A stretch of 64,000 bases of DNA from Thereva unica. Taxonomy: Eukaryota > Arthropoda > Insecta > Diptera > Therevidae. Shown in pieces: positions 10,761 to 21,945 of the stretch. The stretch covers positions 118,403 through 182,402 of the forward strand of contig CATLJY010000157.1 of assembly GCA_949987705.1 (NCBI GenBank), written 5' to 3'. A model generated the notes under the pieces. That model did no database searches. It was given only the letters and a program-made list of their open reading frames with translations, and had not been told where the DNA came from. The position numbers were made by a program, and so were the translations under genes. Position 1 is the first letter of the stretch. Each line of letters opens with the position of its first letter.

Positions 10761-13700
10761 TCAAAGAGCTTCAGGATAAACTATATTTAATGTTCTGGCA
10801 TTTGGAGCTAAGATATGAAGATTTTCAGCTTGACCCACTCTTGAACAACCCACATACAGCTGCCCGTGGGAGAAACATGGCTTTACCAGATCGAGCCCAA
10901 CCACTTTCAGTGATTGCCCTTGTGACTTGTTGATGCTCATGGCGAAACCCAGACGCACAGGGAACTGAAGACGTTTAAACTGAAAAGGAATGTCTGTAGG
11001 TATAATTGGGATTCTAGGAATGAATACATCTTCGCCGGCGGCTTGTCCAGTCATAATAGTGGCTTCAATAATGTTTGGCATTAGTTTTTTAACAGAGAGT
11101 CGCGTACCATTGCATAGTGAAGGAGGGTGTAAATTCCTAAGCAGCATAATTGATACACCAATCTTTAGCTCCAAAATATGAGAGGGTAGTCCAGGTGGTT
11201 CTAACGTGTTCAAAAACTCAGTTGGGTAATTGACAGCCTCATCTGTGACACATGTAGTATCTATAGATTTATAAATTTGTACTACACCGGGTAAATCCTG
11301 TAAAAGTTGTTTATTGATAGCGTTGACATCTTCGTTTCTTGGGGAAAGAATTGCTCTTTCACACAGCCAAGCATGATTGGTAAAGTGTTCTGCTACATTT
11401 GGAAACACTGCATGTTTGAGCTCTTGTTGGGTTTTCACAATTCTTCCAATATGTCCTAATTCTATAGATCCATCTGGATGTGACGGCACGGCTCCATTTC
11501 CTAGTTGAAGTAAATCGTCTGCAAATTGCTGGGCAGAGGGATCACCGTTAACATAAACTCGCATGTTTGTTGATAATGCAAGTTTATGAATGCCATTCCA
11601 AATGTATGAAGATTTTAAACAGGCCTGCATTTCATCTGCTCTCGTTCCACGGGGTATAACTGGAAGTGTCTGTCGAAAGTCTCCAGCCAAGACCAAGGTG
11701 ACTCCCCCCATGATATCATCTTTACCTCTCAAGTCTCTCAAGGTGACATCAAGTGCTTCGAAGGCAGCTTTGTGCGACATAGTACACTCATCCCAGACAA
11801 TGAGCTTGCAATTCCGAAGAACCTTTGCCTTTCCCGAATTTTTCGAAATGTTGCATGTAGCGGTCTCAGCACTTGCCAGATTCAATGGTAATTTGAAGGC
11901 AGAGTGAGCCGTTCTTCCTCCTGTCAATAAAGTTGCGGCAATGCCCGAAGAAGCAACAGCCACAGCAATTTCATTGGTCTGTCGCACTTTAGCCAAAAGT
12001 AGATTGATAAGAAATGTCTTCCCTGTTCCACCAGGAGCATCCAAAAAGAAAATGCCACCTTGTCGATCAAACACTGCCCTTGTAATTTTGTCGTACGCTT
12101 CCTTTTGATCTGGGACCAATTTGGGCTCATTTTCTTCTATGTATGCGGTTAAAACATCTATGGCATAGTTTGTTTCCAAGAGTTCTTCATTAGGTTTAAT
12201 TGAATCGTGTCTTCGAATAGGTTGTAGAAGTCCAAGGCTTCTGAGATCTGTTCCGCCTAACAATATTATATTGTCCTCAATGTAGATTAGAGCTTTGTTA
12301 AAGATGTCGGAACTGTAATCCAAATACATATCCTGTTGCTGTATGCGCGTTTCGTGTAAAATGTCTTCAGACAGGCTCTCCCTGTGATTCATCCATAACT
12401 GTTGCGGATCGGCCACCGAGCATGTTTGTAGCATAACGGCAAACAGGTTCCGTAAAATCCTAGGAGCTCGAGATGAAGCTGCTTCTTCTAACGCTTTGTT
12501 CCAATGATCATCATCCTCAAGAAGTCCTCTACGACGGCAAGACTCTTTGAAGGTTTCGCAAATTGTTCCGTCAACTGTTTTCAACTCTATAAATGATGTT
12601 GGGCCCCTTACCTCATGCAATAAGAGACGTAGATGGAAGCATTCGGAGTTGTTTGGATGAACAGTGTAAATGCGACCAAGTGCATCGCTGGACCGTATGG
12701 TGGGCTGCTCTGGCACCACTTGTCCTTGTTTTCGACGATTCCATGTTTTATTCCTACTGTTCCATGTGTAATACTTTGGAATTTGATTGTAGAGTAGAGT
12801 ACGTGCAAACTCATCTCTGGTGCAAAGTTTAAAGAAAGCTGTCAGTGTTGTGTCCTGAGGGACTTGGGCTCGTTCAACTGCATTTTCTGTTGTGAAATAG
12901 ACTCTCTGTCCATTTTCAAGGTGGACGCTTAGATGAACCACAGTTGGGTGACGCTCATGAATAGGAAAGTTGAGTATTCTCCATACTGCTTCATTGCTAC
13001 TTATGTATCTCCCCATTTCATATTGATGAACTTCATTAAGGTTACTATCTCCTCCGGTCACTTCAAACACAGCCATATCAGATCCTTTGTTCACATATTT
13101 ACAAACGTACTTGATTGATTTAACTGAATTGCAGAACTCCACGTTGATATGAGCGTTAAAAATTTTAGTTAATAAAGGGCAATACGGAACGATCCACGTA
13201 TTGTTCACAGAAATTTCTCTTCCTTTGAAATTGATATTAGCACAAAATCCTCCATCTTGTGGTGATCTTCGACGATAGAGTGGGTATCCATCCTTTCCAG
13301 TTTGTGTATCTTTTACTAAACCTCGCGGGTATCGTTTTGTGCACTTTCCATTTTTCATGCACGGTGAGGAGGGGTTTAGAGATCCGCAGGGGCCGTGTAC
13401 CATCTGTTTTGTCACAATGGTAAATAGTTGGGGGTCTTCGTGTGGATCAGGGATTTCTGCACTTATGAAGTCATCCACCCTGTTAACATGTAATGTGTCC
13501 TTTAGCCAAACCAGAATGTGAGCATGAGGAAGTCCTCTCTTCTGCCACTCTATAGTGTACATGTGGCATCGCACATCACCGAAAACCTTTCCCTTGGTTA
13601 AGAGATTCATAAGTGCTTTTTGCTTCTGATGAAAAACTCTTGCTAACAAATCATGACGATCCTGTGGTTTCTGGTTCTGAAAAAGCTCTTCCTGTATCTC

Positions 13701-14646
13701 TATCCAATTGGGGTTGCAAGTAAATGTTATAAAGAGGTCCGGCCTGCCATAGTTTCTTACATAGGCCATGGCGTCTTGAGTACGCTCATGCATGTACCTG
13801 GGACCCCCAGTAAAGCTAGAAGGCAAGATTATCAACTGTCCGACGTCAGAAACATTTCTATCATTTATCACAGCATCCCGCAAATGTGCATACTGCTCCA
13901 CTCTAAGAGTCCTCTGATTTAATCGGATGTATCTGAGTCGTTCCGATTCAATTTTAGCATACATGTCAACTATGTATTGATGGAACAGATCTTTGCTTCG
14001 CAGTATAATATTAAAACTTGAATGTCGAAACATGATCCTGAACGCATAGAAGTCCATTGCAGAAATTTTGTTATTTTGTGGTACTCCGGTGATTGGATTC
14101 GTTTGTCTCAAACCAAAATTATAGCCATCCTCGCCTTGCCAAAAAATGAGCGGATACTGTAGCGCATCATACGACCTATGTGTATCGGGAATTCTCTTGA
14201 TGGTGCCATTCCGTTCTTCTAGGACAATGTCTCTTGACCCATGTTGTTCTCCTGCCATAATTACAGCCACTTCTGCTGCTGTTGGTGTGTTAAACCGCCG
14301 CTCGTGCTCACCGGGAGGTGTTTTGTCGGCCAAAATTACCAATTTCATTTCAGGTCTCATTTTATCCAGTGCTGATTTGAAACTGCGGACGTAGTTGTTA
14401 TGATTATGAAGCATTTCCTGTAATTGAAGTACCATGCTTTCTCTTGTTTGCGGCACATTTTTGCAACGTTGTCCAGCTTGCTGTTCGTTATCACCCACAA
14501 AATAAATTTGCAAGCATTGTGGCTCTTCATCTTGTAGAGGGTGTAGACTTCCGATACGATTATATACTTGACCTTGAACTTTAAATGTTGGCATATACCC
14601 TGGTTCTCGGATTTCCTTAGTAGTACCGAAAGACGTCATTTGGAAG
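10761..14646 (-). pseudogene. Helitron copy 1 Rep-helicase, C-terminal part (separated from its N-terminus)
   Basis: An open frame of 1,292 residues runs from an internal Met at 14,639 to the stop at 10,761. It contains the whole Rep (LPHAHILVW HUH motif, YVCKYVNK two-tyrosine motif) and the PIF1-like helicase (GGTGKT, DECTM, GDFRQTLPV, INKSQGQS). It corresponds to residues 510-1801 of the intact copy, with four amino-acid differences that I can see (Asn/His, Leu/Ile, Thr/Ile, Asp/Glu). The LTR insertion at 14,646 removes its N-terminus and its own promoter. It could in principle still be translated from an internal ATG if the adjacent 5' LTR drove antisense transcription, but nothing shows that it is. 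Confidence 0.9.
14643..14646. repeat. Target-site duplication GAAG (left) of the LTR element
   Basis: GAAG immediately precedes the 5' LTR start TGTTAC and is repeated at 27,086-27,089 right after the 3' LTR end. The intact Helitron copy has a single GAAG at this place (minus-strand view). Confidence 0.95.
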
Positions 14647-15555
14647 TGTTACATACAGAATTTCTAAGGGTCTCGGTGAGAAACGAGATCCTTAGACAAA
14701 TTCTCTTACCCCTTCATACAGGGAGCCTTTTACAACAAATTCGCAATGAATTTGATGCAATATGAGTTCCCTGTGAACAACAAATCCTAAACGGAAAATA
14801 ATTATCTAATTTCCATTTTCAAATGTACAAAATTCCTTAACGGACAAATCTTCAACGTACAAAAATCCACTTCAACAAATGTAACATTCTCAGACGCAAC
14901 CTGATCGCGTTTATTTTTCACAAGCTTTTCTGGCCAATAAAAAACAAAAAAGACATCCACGGGAGGAACGTAACTTTACCCACCCGATCTAGCGCAATTT
15001 GCAATGCAAGGTAAGCAAGTTGCGCAGGTGGGAAAAAGTTCAAGGGCGCGTTTCTCCCAGCCTGAGGCAAATTTTCCTTGCCACCACCGGCGGGTGGCGA
15101 TTTTAATTAATTGAGTGTTTTTTGAACTACCATCCGCGGCGGGCGCGTCCCCGAATTATGAAAATTTTTATAATCAAAAAGTTCTAAGTCAGAGTGTGTT
15201 GTTTAACGATCAAGCGCGGCGGGCGCGTCGCCGCTATTATTAAAAAAGTTTTCCCTGGACTACGATCCGTGGCCGGCGGACAAAAAGAGTTATTTCGATC
15301 GCGGCGCATCATAATTAAATAAAATAATTTAAAAAACGCGGTCGGTGGAGGACACGCTGGCACCGTGGCGGTTGCTTCGGCACCGTGGCGGCTGCCAGTA
15401 GTTTTTAAGTTAAAAAACAGATAATAAAAATTTAAAATTAATTAATAAAAGTAAAAAATAATTTTTATGCTGTGACTAGTAAATATAAAAAACATTGTGA
15501 CTAGTGAATATAAAAAACAAAAAAAAAAATTAAATTAATTATAAATTGAAATATA

Positions 15556-15804
15556 TGTGCCCATAATTATGAAAGTGGTCTAAGTCAAAATTTAAAAAAA
15601 ATGAGTTTATCAGTTATTTCATACCACATTAGTTTAAACTAAATGTATTCAATGTAATTTTTACGAAATTGTCAAAAATGAACCATTAGATAGTGGTTGT
15701 AATTTCAACATTATATGGAATTCATTCAGTGTGTCAAATGCAATTCATTAATATCTTCAAACAAGAAATATATGACTTAGACCACTTTCATAATTATGGG
15801 CACA
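15556..15804. mobile_element. 249-bp MITE with about 32-bp TIRs, TA target duplication
   Basis: The ends are TGTGCCCATAATTATGAAAG and its exact inverse, and the identity continues through GTGGTCTAAGTCA. The element is flanked by TA on both sides. The 3' LTR (around 26,837) has the same flanking sequence with one TA and no insertion. TA duplication plus short TIRs suggests mobilisation by a Tc1/mariner-type transposase. There is no coding capacity. Confidence 0.88.
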
Positions 15805-15834
15805 TATATCTATTTTGTTGTTTGTTAAAGCTAA

Positions 15835-16410
15835 TAGTCCGGGAGGCAGCGTCATATTTTTTGACCTCATTCCTACAAAGCTAATATTTATTATACTTAA
15901 TTTTCATACACTGCAAATTATAAAAGTGAAAGTCTACCGAGCTTTTAGCGGTGGGTTCAATAATAACAAAGTAGTGATTATGTTAAAAAACAATATATCA
16001 ATACCTTATACCTACAAGGCTGAAACTTTGTACAATGTCTGAAAACGGCTAAAAATGAAGCCTAGTAATAGTCTACCACCTTGTGAGCGGTGGTATCAAG
16101 GGTCTACCACCCACGCAAAATGTGGTAAAAATGACCTCGATTACCTTATTCCTACAAGGCTCAAATTTTTTTATAAAATAAAGTAACCTGTAAAACAACA
16201 AAAAAAGACAGTCTACCGCTTATCGAACGGTGGTAAAGCCTCGGTAGACGCTATGGAATGCACGCCGATATGCTACAAGTCGCTCCGAATAATTGTGCAC
16301 ACCAATATTAAAACTGATTCTACAAACTTTTGTTGTGCTTGAACAAGCAGTTAAAGTTAATAATTACATATTAAATATATTTGGTCTATCCTCAATAGGA
16401 GCTGGCTAAG
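15835..16410 (+). repeat. Left TIR of element II, three ~140-bp subunits
   Basis: Each subunit has box A (CCTACAARGCTNAAA-like) starting at 15,872, 16,011 and 16,151. Each also has box B (GTCTACC, ten bases, then GCGGTGG-like) starting at 15,932, 16,071 and 16,211. The A-to-B distance is 60 bp each time and the period is 139-140 bp. Box B can pair with itself or with neighbouring GGTAGAC/GGTGGTA copies. Subterminal arrays of this sort are usual for transposase binding sites; that role is inferred. Confidence 0.85.
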
Positions 16411-16787
16411 ACGTCAGTAGGTGCGGGGGAGGGGGCTCAAGTCGTAGTGCGCGAAAATGATTGTAATATTGCCTTTCGGAAACAATACTAATATTACAAG
16501 CAGAGACAACATACACTAATATTATAACTATTGTATGTTAATTCATATTATTTTATCAATCTTGTTTTACTGCATTAATGTTTGCAAAATAAACAAAATT
16601 AATTATTATAGGTAAGGTAAGATATCTTATTCTTAAATTTAAACAATTTAAATGTAACTGCCACTTCACTGCCATACGCCTTAGTGGGCGCGACTCCTAC
16701 CCTTTCTACCTCCAAATCATCTTTTGTGGCAACTGTTTACCAGTTTCGTTTTGACTTGTAAATCTAGAAGGTCATGTCTATACGAAA

Positions 16788-18461
16788 ATGAATTCGCAGC
16801 TATACTGTTTTGTGTGCCATAAGAAATTGCGAGGTGCGACAATTTTGCCCATAACCGAAGAAAAATTTCAAAAGTGTTTAGAGATATTAAGCATAAAGAA
16901 GAAGCATAACTTGGTGTACAGTGATATATCGTTACCAACTGAATTAAGCGGACTTGAAGGGTATCATGCAGAATATTACCGGCGATTTACAGCCATATCC
17001 AAAAAATATAGAAAAGTTTCTTCCAATAAGGATACTAAAGACACTCAGTCTCATTTAAGTTCCAACACAAATTCAGTCGCAAATAATTCATCTATATCTG
17101 CTGAGTAAGTAAATTGTTTTCACGCTATGAAAAGTGCGTCTTCTCTTCCGTGTTGGCGCGTTATTTACCATTTTTTATAAAGTAGAAATGAAATTATTTT
17201 AAATATTTTGCAGCGAACAGATCAATCCACCTATCGACGAGCGCGGTTCAGAAAACGATGTAGTAGAAGCGGTGGCAGAGGAAATGGCAAAAAATGCGGA
17301 AACGAGTAAGCAATTGCCGATCAGAGTTGAAACAGAAAATTCTTCGAGCAGCCTACATATCTTTTTTTTTATGAAAAAACCAAGCTTAGGTGTAACCCTT
17401 TGTACTACCAGTCCGTCATGTCGTTCAGTTCATGGTGCAATGTCTAGTAGTAGCTTGGTTTGAAGAATAGAGGAGAATAGGAAAGGTTAGAGGGGGTCTG
17501 GAGGGTGTAGAAGAAAATGACGGTGAACCTCACGTTTGAACTCTAAGATGTTGTACGAGTTCGGAATTTCTGACTGCGGGAGATCATTCCACAGTCGAGT
17601 TGTTCTATTCATAAACGAACTTCTAAACCGTATTGTGCGTGAACGAGGGGGCTGTAGGGTATGGGGGTGAGCCGAGCGGGCTAGTCTTGTGTTGCGGGAA
17701 AAGTATTGCCGTGCAGGCAGGAGGTCCTGAATTTCGGTGGAACAGTCGCCATGGTAATAGCGATAAAGTATGGAGAGGGCTGCTACATTCCTACGGTGGC
17801 TCAAGGTGTCTATGGAGGCGCGAAAGGGGCCATCACCAATGAGTTTGAGGGCACGATTTTGCACCTTGTCGAGACAAGCCAAGGTGGTTTTTGGGGCGTC
17901 TGCCCAGATATGTGAGTTGTATTCGAGGCGCGGCCGAATGTAGGATTTGTATATTGTAGCCAGTGCGGTTGGCTGGAGGAGGAACTTGCATCTCTTGAGA
18001 AATCCAAGGCATTGGAAGGCTTGTTTGGCGATTTGGAATATCTTGGATTTGGAGCAACGTTAACTTGAAAGAGCCAACAACGTTATCACCTCTAGACTAT
18101 GGCTGGAAAGAGAATGAAAACGAAAAATATTCTTTTCTCTGGTTCGCTGGCGATCAATTGCCGAAGACCATTGATGATGTGACTCTAAATCAGCACAATG
18201 ACGAAATATCAGGTACATTTTTTTAATGTAATTTAATTTATTAGCTACATATTTGCGTAATATAAAATATTTTAATTAATTATTTTATTTGTAGATTCAG
18301 AAATACTTGAGGAATCTGTAGCATCATTTGGATCAGATAGTCATAGTCAATATTTTAAAGAAAATGACGGTGTTTTTTATGACAAAAATGATAAGGAAGA
18401 AGATAGCGATGAGGATGATAAAGGCGATGAAAATGATGGCATGAGTAGTGATGAGGAATAA
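16788..18461 (+). pseudogene. Spliced gene of element II (Cys/His N-terminus, acidic C-terminus), interrupted by a LINE
   Basis: Exon 1 (16,788-17,104) starts with CFVCHKKL and includes EGYHAEYYRRFTAISKKY. CxxC followed by YHxxxYxxF looks like a decayed zinc-binding N-terminus found, as I recall, in many uncharacterised TE-encoded arthropod proteins. A GTAAGT donor at 17,105 and a CAG acceptor ending 17,213 lead into exon 2, which stays open to the LINE at 17,364. Beyond the LINE an open frame resumes (about 18,038-18,212, ending in a GT donor). Exon 3 (18,295-18,461) follows, with an acidic tail (EEDSDEDDKGDENDG) and a TAA stop. Simply removing the LINE brings in a TAA nine codons later, so a one-base indel or altered splice must also exist. 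No catalytic domain is visible. The role is unknown; a DNA-binding accessory protein is a guess. Confidence 0.6.
17364..18037 (-). mobile_element. 5'-truncated LINE 3' fragment inserted in the gene of element II
   Basis: The minus-strand frame 17,882-17,487 reads ACLDKVQNRALKLIGD, LSHRRNVAALSILYRYYHG and NRTTRLWNDLPQ. This is the same C-terminal module as at 7090-7507, and upstream minus-strand sequence continues the family. A poly-A tail (poly-T on the plus strand, 17,362-17,370) marks the 3' end. ATATCTT at 17,357-17,363 and again at 18,038-18,044 is the probable target duplication. The copy is less decayed than the one at 6495-7600. Confidence 0.88.
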
Positions 18462-18552
18462 CCAGAAATAATGTACAACATTTAATGAATTTAATTAAAA
18501 ACAAAAATCTTGAACCTATACTTGCTGAAATTTGTTTTAATCAAGGTGTTGG

Positions 18553-19127
18553 CTTAGCCAGCTCCTATTGAGGATAGACCAAATATATTTAATATGTAAT
18601 TATTAACTTTAACTGCTTGTTCAAGCACAACAAAAGTTTGTAGAATCAGTTTTAATATTGGTGTGCACAATTATTCGGAGCGACTTGTAGCATATCGGCG
18701 TGCATTCCATAGCGTCTACCGAGGCTTTACCACCGTTCGATAAGCGGTAGACTGTCTTTTTTTGTTGTTTTACAGGCTACTTTATTTTATAAAAAATTTG
18801 AGCCTTGTAGGAATAAGGTAATCGAGGTCATTTTTACCACATTTTGCGTGGGTGGTAGACCCTTGATACCACCGCTCACAAGGTGGTAGACTATCACTAG
18901 GCTTAATTTTTAGCCGTTTTCAGACATTGTACAAAGTTTCAGCCTTGTAGGTATAAGGTATTGATATATTGTTTTTTAACATAATCACTACTTTGTTATT
19001 ATTGAACCCACCGCTAAAAGCTCGGTAGACTTTCACTTTTATAATTTGCAGTGTATGAAAATTAAGTATAATAAATATTAGCTTTGTAGGAATGAGGTCA
19101 AAAAATATGACGCTGCCTCCCGGACTA
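18553..19127 (-). repeat. Right TIR of element II
   Basis: Inverted copy of 15,835-16,410 with only a few substitutions (for example AATTAAGCC in place of AATGAAGCC in the same orientation). It carries the same three subunits in mirror order. Confidence 0.88.
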
Positions 19128-19350
19128 TAAGAGAAAATAAAATAAAATTGTGTTCAAAAATAATTACTGTGAGTGATGTTTTTTTTATAACAATTGTGAA
19201 ATCATTCAGTAAGAATGATATACATATGAAAGATTAAACAACAAAAAATAAGAAATAAAAGAGTGTTGTTTTTTAATACAACAATTGTTTTTTACGTTTG
19301 AGTGTTTCGTCGATTTTCTTAAAAAGAGTGTTGTTATTTTATACAACAAT

Positions 19351-19368
19351 TGGCGCAGCCGGTAGGAT
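19351..19368 (+). promoter_or_regulatory. Primer-binding site of the LTR element
   Basis: TGGCGCAGCCGGTAGGAT starts two bases after the 5' LTR end (ACAACA, then AT). The sequence fits complementarity to the 3' end of an insect serine tRNA, as in the gypsy/17.6/ZAM group. One base differs from the TGGCGCAGTCGG form I recall for Drosophila elements. Confidence 0.85.
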
Positions 19369-21945
19369 CTGGGTGCGCAAACAACAAAGGTGTTAATACT
19401 GCTGGTCAAGGCTCCATTGACCTCTAACCCAAGGCTGAGCCTAACTTGGGGGCAGTATTAGCGTCTAACTACAGCGCATAAAATTTCCCAGATCCTCCAC
19501 GAATCAACGCTCGGGGGTAATCATCTATAGGTGCCTCTGCTCCAGGCGAGCACGCATTTACCCCCCTAAAGTTTTTACATCGCGGGACTTTTAGTGGGCT
19601 TCATCCCTGCCCAGGAGACGCCCTATGTCCGAGGGCCAACAAGGGGACAACAACCAATCCGAGACTCCCCCACCGAGGGACCACCAAACACCAGCCAAAT
19701 ACCTAGCCACACCAGGACCCTCAACCGTACCAGGAGCCAGCGACACGACAGCGAACTACTAGGCTATTCAACGAGTGATCCAAACCACAATACTAGCCAC
19801 TAAATTAATTCCTTCAAGCGGCTAACGCAGCAATAAGTTTACTGTAGGTACAAAATTTAATATTTGCTTAACATTAGTATTAGATAGGTTTTTACATACA
19901 TATATACATATATATATATTTTAGTGTTTAAAAGTTTTAATTTACATATATACAAAAATAAAAAAATATTAAATACAAGTATATTTACATGTCATATGTC
20001 GACATATGTACATAATGCACCAAACCCAAAGTGAAAAGTCAAATATTAATTTTGTTGCCCAAATATTTGTAATAACAACAATATTATTTCTAATGATTTA
20101 AACAACAAAAGGAGATTTAATTAACTCCATTCAAAAACTTAAAAAGCTCTATTATATCTATTTTAAATTGCAATTAACATATACATATGTGGCAAGAACA
20201 AAAAATTATAAAGCTAAAGTAGAAATTTTTTTCTTATTTTTTCCAATGTTAGGAATTTAATATTAAGATTCGTTAATTTTTTTTAATTGAACTATGTATA
20301 AATGAAAAACAGTATGAATAACACTGTAAAGAAAACACAGCACCTGCCACCAACACCGCCACCAACCGTGCTCATAATATGTATATAAATAACATAAATA
20401 AATATAAATTAAATAACAAACTTAAATAACAATTACACAACAAAACTACATAAACTTATATATTATATAAATAACATGAATATTATATAAAAACAAACTT
20501 CTGCCTAATTAACATATAGATATTAATAAATATAAAAGATAACAAACGTATATAAAAGCATATATACTATAAAATAACTCTATGTAACCTAATGTATATG
20601 ATATATAACAAACTTATATAAACATATGCAGTATATAAACATACATAAATACTTTATAAAAACATATATTTAAATATATACTATATAATCGACATCTATT
20701 AACATATAAACTAAATAAGAAAAACATACTAACATATATACTACATAATACATAAATAAAAAGATACATAAACATATATACTTTAAGAAAAAGACACAAA
20801 CATTATACTATATAACCAACATATAATAACATACTAACTTAATAACAAAAACATATTAATGTACGTATAAATATATGCTATTTAAAATACATAAATAAAA
20901 ATATATACATATATTATAAAATAAAACTTTATTAACGTACGTACATATATATACTAAATAATATACATTTAATAATATATTTACCAAATATATAAATATA
21001 ATACCTATATAATTATATAATCAAGATATATAAACAAATATAAACATATATAAACATATATAAACATATATAAACATATATAAACATATATAAACATATA
21101 TAAACATATATAAAAATATATAAACATATATAAACATATATAATCATAAATAAACATAAATAAACATATATAAACATATATAAACATACATATATAAACA
21201 TATATAAACATATATAAACATATATAAACATATATATACATATATAAACATATATAAACATATATAAACATATATAAACATATATAAACATATATAAACA
21301 TATATATAAACATAAATAAACATATATAAATATACATAAACATATATAGACATATATAAACATATATAAACATATATAAACATAAATAAACATAAATAAA
21401 CATATATAAACATATATAATCATATATAAACATATATAAACTTATATAAACATATATAAACATATATAAACATATATAAACATATATAAACATATATAAA
21501 CATATATAAACATATATAAACATATATAAACATATATAAACATATATAAACATATATAAACATATATAAACATATATAAACATAATAAACATAAATAAAC
21601 ATATATAAACATATATAAACATATATAAACATATATAAACATATATAAACATATATAAACATATATAAACATATATAAACATATATAAACATATATAAAC
21701 ATATATAAACATATATAAACATATATAAACATATATAAACATATATAAACATATATAAACATAATAAACATAAATAAACATATATAAACATATATAAACA
21801 TATATAAACATATATAAACATATATAAACATATATAAACATATATAAACATATATAAACATATACATATAAATATACATAAACATATATAAACATATATA
21901 AAAATATATATACATATATAAACAAATATAATACAAGCAACTGCC
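19369..21945 (+). other. Long untranslated leader of the LTR element
   Basis: About 2.6 kb separates the PBS from the gag start. The first 450 bases are mixed sequence with a CCCAAG/CTTGGG stem near 19,428-19,450 and a short proline-rich frame (19,594-19,803) that looks incidental. From about 19,850 the sequence becomes very AT-rich with degenerate ACATATA/AAATATA motifs. These grade into the regular 10-bp array from about 21,025. Plus-strand ATG is absent from about 20,880 to the gag ATG at 21,946. Confidence 0.8.
21025..21925 (+). repeat. Tandem array of a 10-bp unit (CATATATAAA)
   Basis: Close to 90 copies of CATATATAAA are arranged head to tail, with occasional one-base variants (CATAAATAAA, CATAATAAA). 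The array ends some 20 bp before gag. Because the unit is 10 bp, the TAA falls in every plus-strand frame. On the minus strand the same array reads as long Tyr/Ile/Phe-rich frames (up to 311 codons). These are artefacts of the repeat and are not genes. Confidence 0.95.

Larger units (their letters stand above)
15835..19127 (+). mobile_element. Long-TIR DNA element II, 3-bp TAA target duplication
   Basis: The ends TAGTCCGGGAGGCAGCGTC and the inverse GACGCTGCCTCCCGGACTA are flanked by TAA (15,832-15,834 and 19,128-19,130). The empty site, AAAGCTAAGAG, is preserved in the 3' LTR near 26,862. TIR arms are about 575 bp. The interior carries a spliced gene (16,788-18,461) broken by a LINE insertion. 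A TAA/TTA duplication is typical of PIF/Harbinger, but the arms are far longer than usual there and no DDE transposase is present. The superfamily is left open. Confidence 0.92.
14647..19348 (+). repeat. 5' LTR, carrying two nested transposons
   Basis: It matches 25,930-27,085. The 4,702 bases reduce to about 1,155 after removal of the MITE (15,556-15,804 plus TA) and the TAA element (15,835-19,127 plus TAA). This agrees with the 1,156-bp 3' LTR. Visible differences include an ATAATC/ATAAGC change near 15,174, a GGCACC/GGCAAC change near 15,360 and an A-run length difference. The LTR contains tandem CG-rich GGCGGGCGCGTC blocks (near 15,140 and 15,220). Confidence 0.93.

Noticed and set aside
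19594..19803. 69-codon proline-rich frame in the LTR-element leader
   Set aside because: Short, no motif, and far upstream of gag; probably incidental.
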